Assembly (NCBI GenBank): GCA_003135315.1
Contig: PLBD01000309.1
Location: forward strand, 1 to 15,751
Origin: Acidobacteriaceae bacterium
GTDB lineage: Bacteria; Acidobacteriota; Terriglobia; Terriglobales; Acidobacteriaceae
Reading direction: 5' to 3'
Length of the DNA: 15,751 nucleotides
Made by a program: the position numbers and the translations under genes. The notes beneath the pieces were generated by a model. That model made no database searches and had not been told where the DNA came from. It was given only the letters and a program-made list of their open reading frames with translations. This document shows positions 12,273 to 15,751 of the stretch, piece after piece; positions within the stretch are counted from its first letter, which is position 1, and each line of letters starts with the position of its first letter.

Positions 12273-14621
12273 TTGAAATCTTCCTTGAGCAACAGCCGGA
12301 CAGAGAGTTATCCGGTGCAGATTCCTCTCCGAGGTCGCCGCATCATCCGGTGCGGCTTGCGGGTGATCGTGCTGGTGCTGGCGACGGTTGCAGTGACCGC
12401 GCCACGGTATGCTGCGGCCCAGGCCGACAGCAAATCCCCGGATCTGTTCCCGGCGCCAAGCGTGCCTCAGCAGCAGACTGGCGGGACGCCGGAGGGGGTA
12501 CCGAGTTCAACTCCAACGGTATTGGATGATACCCGGACTGTTGCACCCAAAAACACGCCTCCGCCGGCGGAGCAAGCCCAGAGGCCCGGAACCAGGACAG
12601 TTGAGCTCACCGACTTTCAGCAGTTAGTTGCCACCTCGCTCGGGCAGACACTGCCGATCTACGGAGAAAACCTGTTCGAGAACGTGCCGACCACGTTTGC
12701 TCCCGTCGACCGTGTGCCCGTGACGGCGGACTATGTCCTCGGCCCGGGCGACGAACTGTTGATCCGCGCCTGGGGCCAGATTGATCTCGACGTGCATAGC
12801 AGGATCGACCGCAATGGGGCGATTTACATTCCTAAAGTCGGCAATCTGAATGTTGCCGGACTGCGCTACAGCCAGCTGCTGGACTTCTTGAAATCCCACA
12901 TCGGACGCATCTATCAGAACTTCGATCTCAACGTCAGTATGGGTGAGCTGCGGTCGATTGATGTTTTCGTGGTGGGTCAGGCGAGGCGTCCGGGCCGCTA
13001 CACGGTTAGTTCCTTGAGCACGCTCGCCAATGCCGTCTTCGCGTCCGGAGGCCCGTCGCCCAGCGGGTCCATGCGCCACATCCAGTTGAAGCGCGGCTCC
13101 GCCATCATCGCCGACTTCGATTTGTATGACCTGCTCATCAAGGGAGACAAAAGCAAAGACGTGCTCCTGCAGCCGGAAGACGTCATCTACTTCGCCCCCA
13201 TTGGAGCCCAGGTTGCGATGGGTGGACAGGTGAACGTCCCGGCAATCTATGAGCTCAAGGGAGAAGCCAGTCTGGGAGACGTTCTGCAATTGGCCGGGGG
13301 GCTGGCGACGACCGCCTTTGGAGGCAAGGTCTATGTCGAGCAAATCAAGAACCGGCGGGATCGCAACATCGAGGAAATCAAGCTGGACGCCGCTGGGCTG
13401 ACTCTTCCCTTGAAAGATGGCGATGTGCTGAATTTTGCTCCCATCTCACCACGCTTTGTGAATTCGGTTACGCTGCGCGGCAACGTGGCGTCGCCGGGCC
13501 GTTATCCCTGGCACGAGGGTATGCGAGTCACCGATTTGATTCCCAATCGCGAGTTTCTCATTACGCGCGAGTACTGGAACCAGCAGAACGCCATCAACCT
13601 CCAGATGCAGGAGAGCGGAACCCGGCTCAGCGGAGAGTTGAACGATGTCAGGAGAAATGCTCCCGAGATTAATTGGGATTATGCGGTCGTTCAGAGGATG
13701 AGCAGTCAAGACCTGTCCACGGAGTTGCTCCCCTTCAATCTCGGAAAAGCAGTGTTGGAACATCAGGATTCCAGCAATCTTGTCTTGCAGCCTGGGGACA
13801 TTGTCACCATCTTCTCGCAGGCCGATCTGCGCGTGCCCCGCGAGCAGCAAACCAAGCTCGTCAGGCTGGAAGGGGAGTTTGTTTCGTCCGGAATTTACCG
13901 CGCTCAACCGGCCCAGGGTCTGCGGGCATTGGTGGCCCAAGCCGGTGGCCTGGCGTCTTCAGCCTATCTTTACGCCGCGGTTTTCACCCGTGAGTCCACC
14001 CGCATTCAGCAGCAGGAGCGCCTGGATATGGTGATTGCACAGATGGAACGGGACCTGGCCCGGCAGGCGGCGCAGTCGTCACAAAACGCTCGCACCGCGG
14101 ATGAAGCCAGCGCCGCACGGGCCACACTCGAGGCGCAACGCGCCAGTCTCGATAAGCTTCGCCAGTTGAAGGCGGATGGAAGGATCGTGCTGAATTTGCA
14201 TCCGGACGATGCCAGCGTTGACGCCATCCCGGACATTCCCCTGGAGGATGGAGATCAGTTCTACGTCCCCAGCCGGCCCATCGTTGTCAGCGTGGTCGGC
14301 GACGTCTACAACCAGGGGTCCTTCCTCCAGCGTCCGGGGAAGACGGTTTCCCATTACTTGCGCGAGGCGGGAGGGCCAACCCGCAATGCCGACAAGGGCA
14401 GGATATTCGTGGTTCGCGCCAATGGCGCCGTAGTGAGCAAAGATGCAGCTTCCGGATTCTGGTCGGGCGGCTTCGTCAGCATGGTGCTGATGCCGGGGGA
14501 CGCAGTAGTCGTTCCGGAGCAGTTGAATCCGGGAGCGGCCCTGCGAAACTTCAAGGACTGGTCGCAGATTCTCTTCAATTTCGGGCTGGCGGCGGCGGCG
14601 GTCAAGGTACTGACCCCCTAG
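12273..14621 (+). CDS. Polysaccharide export protein with SLBB repeats (Wza-like)
   Basis: A 782-residue envelope protein for capsule or exopolysaccharide export. A signal peptide (about 21-50, ending AAAQA) is followed by a Pro-rich linker (50-108) and the Poly_export domain (about 149-225, VTADYVLGPGDELLIRAWG). Several SLBB/beta-grasp units follow: about 231-285 (VFVVGQARRPGRYTV), 315-370, 398-425 (LRGNVASPGRYPW), 528-565 (RLEGEFVSSGIYRA) and 671-715 (VSVVGDVYNQGSFLQ). A long charged, probably coiled-coil insert occupies about 573-635. The C-terminus ends in a short amphipathic or membrane segment (LFNFGLAAAAVKVL), as Wza does. There is no lipobox, and at twice the length of Wza it belongs to the large SLBB class. 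The start is TTG with GGAG 7 nt away. Confidence 0.93.
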   Translation: MKSSLSNSRTESYPVQIPLRGRRIIRCGLRVIVLVLATVAVTAPRYAAAQADSKSPDLFPAPSVPQQQTGGTPEGVPSSTPTVLDDTRTVAPKNTPPPAEQAQRPGTRTVELTDFQQLVATSLGQTLPIYGENLFENVPTTFAPVDRVPVTADYVLGPGDELLIRAWGQIDLDVHSRIDRNGAIYIPKVGNLNVAGLRYSQLLDFLKSHIGRIYQNFDLNVSMGELRSIDVFVVGQARRPGRYTVSSLSTLANAVFASGGPSPSGSMRHIQLKRGSAIIADFDLYDLLIKGDKSKDVLLQPEDVIYFAPIGAQVAMGGQVNVPAIYELKGEASLGDVLQLAGGLATTAFGGKVYVEQIKNRRDRNIEEIKLDAAGLTLPLKDGDVLNFAPISPRFVNSVTLRGNVASPGRYPWHEGMRVTDLIPNREFLITREYWNQQNAINLQMQESGTRLSGELNDVRRNAPEINWDYAVVQRMSSQDLSTELLPFNLGKAVLEHQDSSNLVLQPGDIVTIFSQADLRVPREQQTKLVRLEGEFVSSGIYRAQPAQGLRALVAQAGGLASSAYLYAAVFTRESTRIQQQERLDMVIAQMERDLARQAAQSSQNARTADEASAARATLEAQRASLDKLRQLKADGRIVLNLHPDDASVDAIPDIPLEDGDQFYVPSRPIVVSVVGDVYNQGSFLQRPGKTVSHYLREAGGPTRNADKGRIFVVRANGAVVSKDAASGFWSGGFVSMVLMPGDAVVVPEQLNPGAALRNFKDWSQILFNFGLAAAAVKVLTP

Positions 14622-14669
14622 TGCCTGATGTGCTGCGGGATGAGGAAAATCGCCTCTTGGAGGACTGGC

Positions 14670-14744
14670 ATGATCGCGATTGGGTTTCTCACCCGTTGCG
14701 GCACGGCAGAGAAAACTCGAACGGACTGCGGCTGTGAGCGTTGA
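14670..14744 (+). CDS. Possible 24-codon upstream ORF before the methyltransferase
   Basis: An ATG at 14670 has GGAGG 6 nt upstream, the best ribosome site in this gap, and opens a 24-codon frame (MIAIGFLTRC..., ending in CGCER) whose TGA at 14742-14744 overlaps the methyltransferase GTG at 14734. It could be a leader peptide that couples translation of the methyltransferase, or just a chance frame. It resembles nothing I recognise. Confidence 0.25.
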   Translation: MIAIGFLTRCGTAEKTRTDCGCER

Positions 14745-15447
14745 ATACGATCGCTATCTGACCGAACACTTTCGCCGCATCGCGGCTCCTTCGACGCTGC
14801 GCTGGAACGCCATTGCAGCCATCGATCACCATGGGCAGTACTTTCCCGCCGATAAGGACGCCGCAATTCTGGAGATTGGCCCAGGCTTTGGCAACCTGAT
14901 CGAACGCTTGCACAGCCGATGCGGCTACCGGAAGGTCAGCGCCGTTGACGTTTCGCCGGAAGTGGTTGCAGCCTGCAACCGTGTCCTGCCCGGCAGTACA
15001 GCCCTGGCCGGGGATACGGCGGCATTCCTGCACGAGCGGCCGCAAGAATACGATCTGGTCCTGATGTTTCATGTGCTGGAGCATGTGCCCAGGGATGCGG
15101 TCATGCCGCTGCTGGAGGCGCTGCGGGCTTCGCTGAAGACCAATGGCAAGCTGATTGTGGAAGTGCCCAACATCGCCCACCCGGTTATGGGGGCCTACAA
15201 CCGTTATCACGATTTCACCCACACTATCGGCTTCACCGACCAGAGTCTGGGTTTCGTGTTGCGCAACGCCGGTTTTCGCGAGGTCACGGTTTACGGGTGC
15301 CGAATGCCACGAAGAAATCCGCTGCGGCTGATACAACGGACCGCGCAGGACATCGTCGAGTTGCTGGCTGCCCTGCGTCTGCGGCTGTTCCTGCCGCGAC
15401 AGCCGGTCAACCTGGCTACAGCCCTGGGCGCGTGTGCGACGAAATAG
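14734..15447 (+). CDS. Class I SAM-dependent methyltransferase
   Basis: A 237-residue enzyme with a Rossmann-fold methyltransferase core: motif I ILEIGPGFGN (45-54), an acidic residue after strand 2 in SAVD (Asp72) for the ribose, and DLVLMFHVLEHVP (about 107-119), the typical Methyltransf_23-type signature of glycan and lipid methyltransferases. It follows the exporter and precedes a glycosyltransferase, so methylation of a sugar in the polysaccharide is likely, but the acceptor is unknown. The GTG at 14734 was chosen because the protein then starts at SVEYDRYL, as relatives do; TTG at 14680 is in frame but its GGAGG is too distant (16 nt). The weak ribosome site suggests coupling to the upstream short frame. 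Confidence 0.88.
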   Translation: MSVEYDRYLTEHFRRIAAPSTLRWNAIAAIDHHGQYFPADKDAAILEIGPGFGNLIERLHSRCGYRKVSAVDVSPEVVAACNRVLPGSTALAGDTAAFLHERPQEYDLVLMFHVLEHVPRDAVMPLLEALRASLKTNGKLIVEVPNIAHPVMGAYNRYHDFTHTIGFTDQSLGFVLRNAGFREVTVYGCRMPRRNPLRLIQRTAQDIVELLAALRLRLFLPRQPVNLATALGACATK

Positions 15448-15597
15448 TCACAAATTGCGGTGGGACGGTACAGCGCCTCCTACCGCGTCATCAACCAGGT
15501 CTTGTACACTTACTATCTGGTCACTCAAGTGCGCGCTCCGCCACGGAACTCAACCCCCAGGCCGAGCCCATGCCAGAGCTGATCGCGTAGGCCCTTG

Positions 15598-15751
15598 GTG
15601 CGGATCCTTTACGACCATCAGGTATTCTCCCTGCAAAACGCCGGCGGCGCCTCCCGGTACTTCTATGAACTGATGAAGTTCCTGACCGCCGTGCCGGACG
15701 TGCAGACCGACTTTCTGCTGGGAATCAGCGGCACGGTGTATCCGTTTCGCG
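15598..15751 (+). CDS. Glycosyltransferase, GT4-like, N-terminal part (cut by window)
   Basis: An open frame from GTG at 15598 runs off the right end (51 residues seen). It begins MRILYDHQVFSLQNAGGASR and continues YFYELMKFL, the first strand, glycine-rich loop and helix of the N-terminal Rossmann domain of GT-B glycosyltransferases of the GT4/glycosyl transferase 1 group, where the loop lies near the acceptor. A TTG one codon upstream (15595) is an alternative start; the ribosome site is weak for both. It is placed as expected for a sugar-adding enzyme in the exopolysaccharide locus. Donor and acceptor cannot be inferred from this fragment. Confidence 0.82.
   Translation, partial: MRILYDHQVFSLQNAGGASRYFYELMKFLTAVPDVQTDFLLGISGTVYPFR

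Noticed and set aside
15445..15447. Amber codon read as pyrrolysine in the methyltransferase
   Set aside because: The family does not use pyrrolysine, the protein is complete at this point, and bacteria of this kind are not known for it; an ordinary stop is simpler.

Overview
The window is GC-rich bacterial chromosome with 15 main protein genes, two of them cut by the window ends (nuoB at the left, a glycosyltransferase at the right). Codon use, frequent GTG/TTG starts, a UpxY-like NusG paralogue beside a Wza-type exporter, and the overall flavour of the proteins suggest an Acidobacteriota chromosome (Terriglobia/Koribacter-like). That placement is inference from protein resemblance, not a search. 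No rRNA, tRNA, CRISPR array or insertion sequence was seen.

Left part (1-4070): the end of nuoB (respiratory complex I) and a strong hairpin terminator. A leftward block follows: a Tat-exported ferritin-like protein, a thioredoxin-fold redoxin, and the adenine glycosylase mutY. Divergent from mutY is a small ABM-fold monooxygenase, followed by a secreted chagasin-type cysteine-protease inhibitor. The redoxin ends in a UGA that is followed in frame by Ser-Ser-Lys-Asn and a second UGA. A perfect 8-bp hairpin with a GGUC loop sits 12 nt past the first UGA. This resembles a bacterial SECIS, so the protein may carry a C-terminal selenocysteine. I consider it the most interesting signal here.

Middle (4070-9780): feoA-feoB, a ferrous iron uptake operon with a near-consensus 7-1-7 Fur box lying over the feoA start codon. 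feoB converges with a class III sirtuin (Tyr-x-x-Arg signature, typical of desuccinylases). The sirtuin is divergent from sucA, the E1 subunit of 2-oxoglutarate dehydrogenase, which makes succinyl-CoA. This E1 lacks the usual N-terminal E2-binding segment and no sucB follows.

9781-10480: a leftward vapBC toxin-antitoxin pair with an extended -10 promoter so close to the vapB ATG that the mRNA should be leaderless, and a cluster of TATAG/CTATA half-sites suited to autorepression.

Right part (10700-15751): an exopolysaccharide-type locus read rightward: a specialised NusG/UpxY-like elongation factor with a sigma70-like promoter and a ~185-nt leader holding a strong hairpin, a TetR regulator whose GTG start lies inside a 14-bp perfect palindrome, a long SLBB/Wza-like export protein, a SAM methyltransferase and the start of a glycosyltransferase. 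All five appear to begin with GTG or TTG. The likely logic is that the NusG paralogue lets polymerase through a long polysaccharide operon, TetR gates it, and the exporter and sugar-modifying enzymes make and move the polymer.
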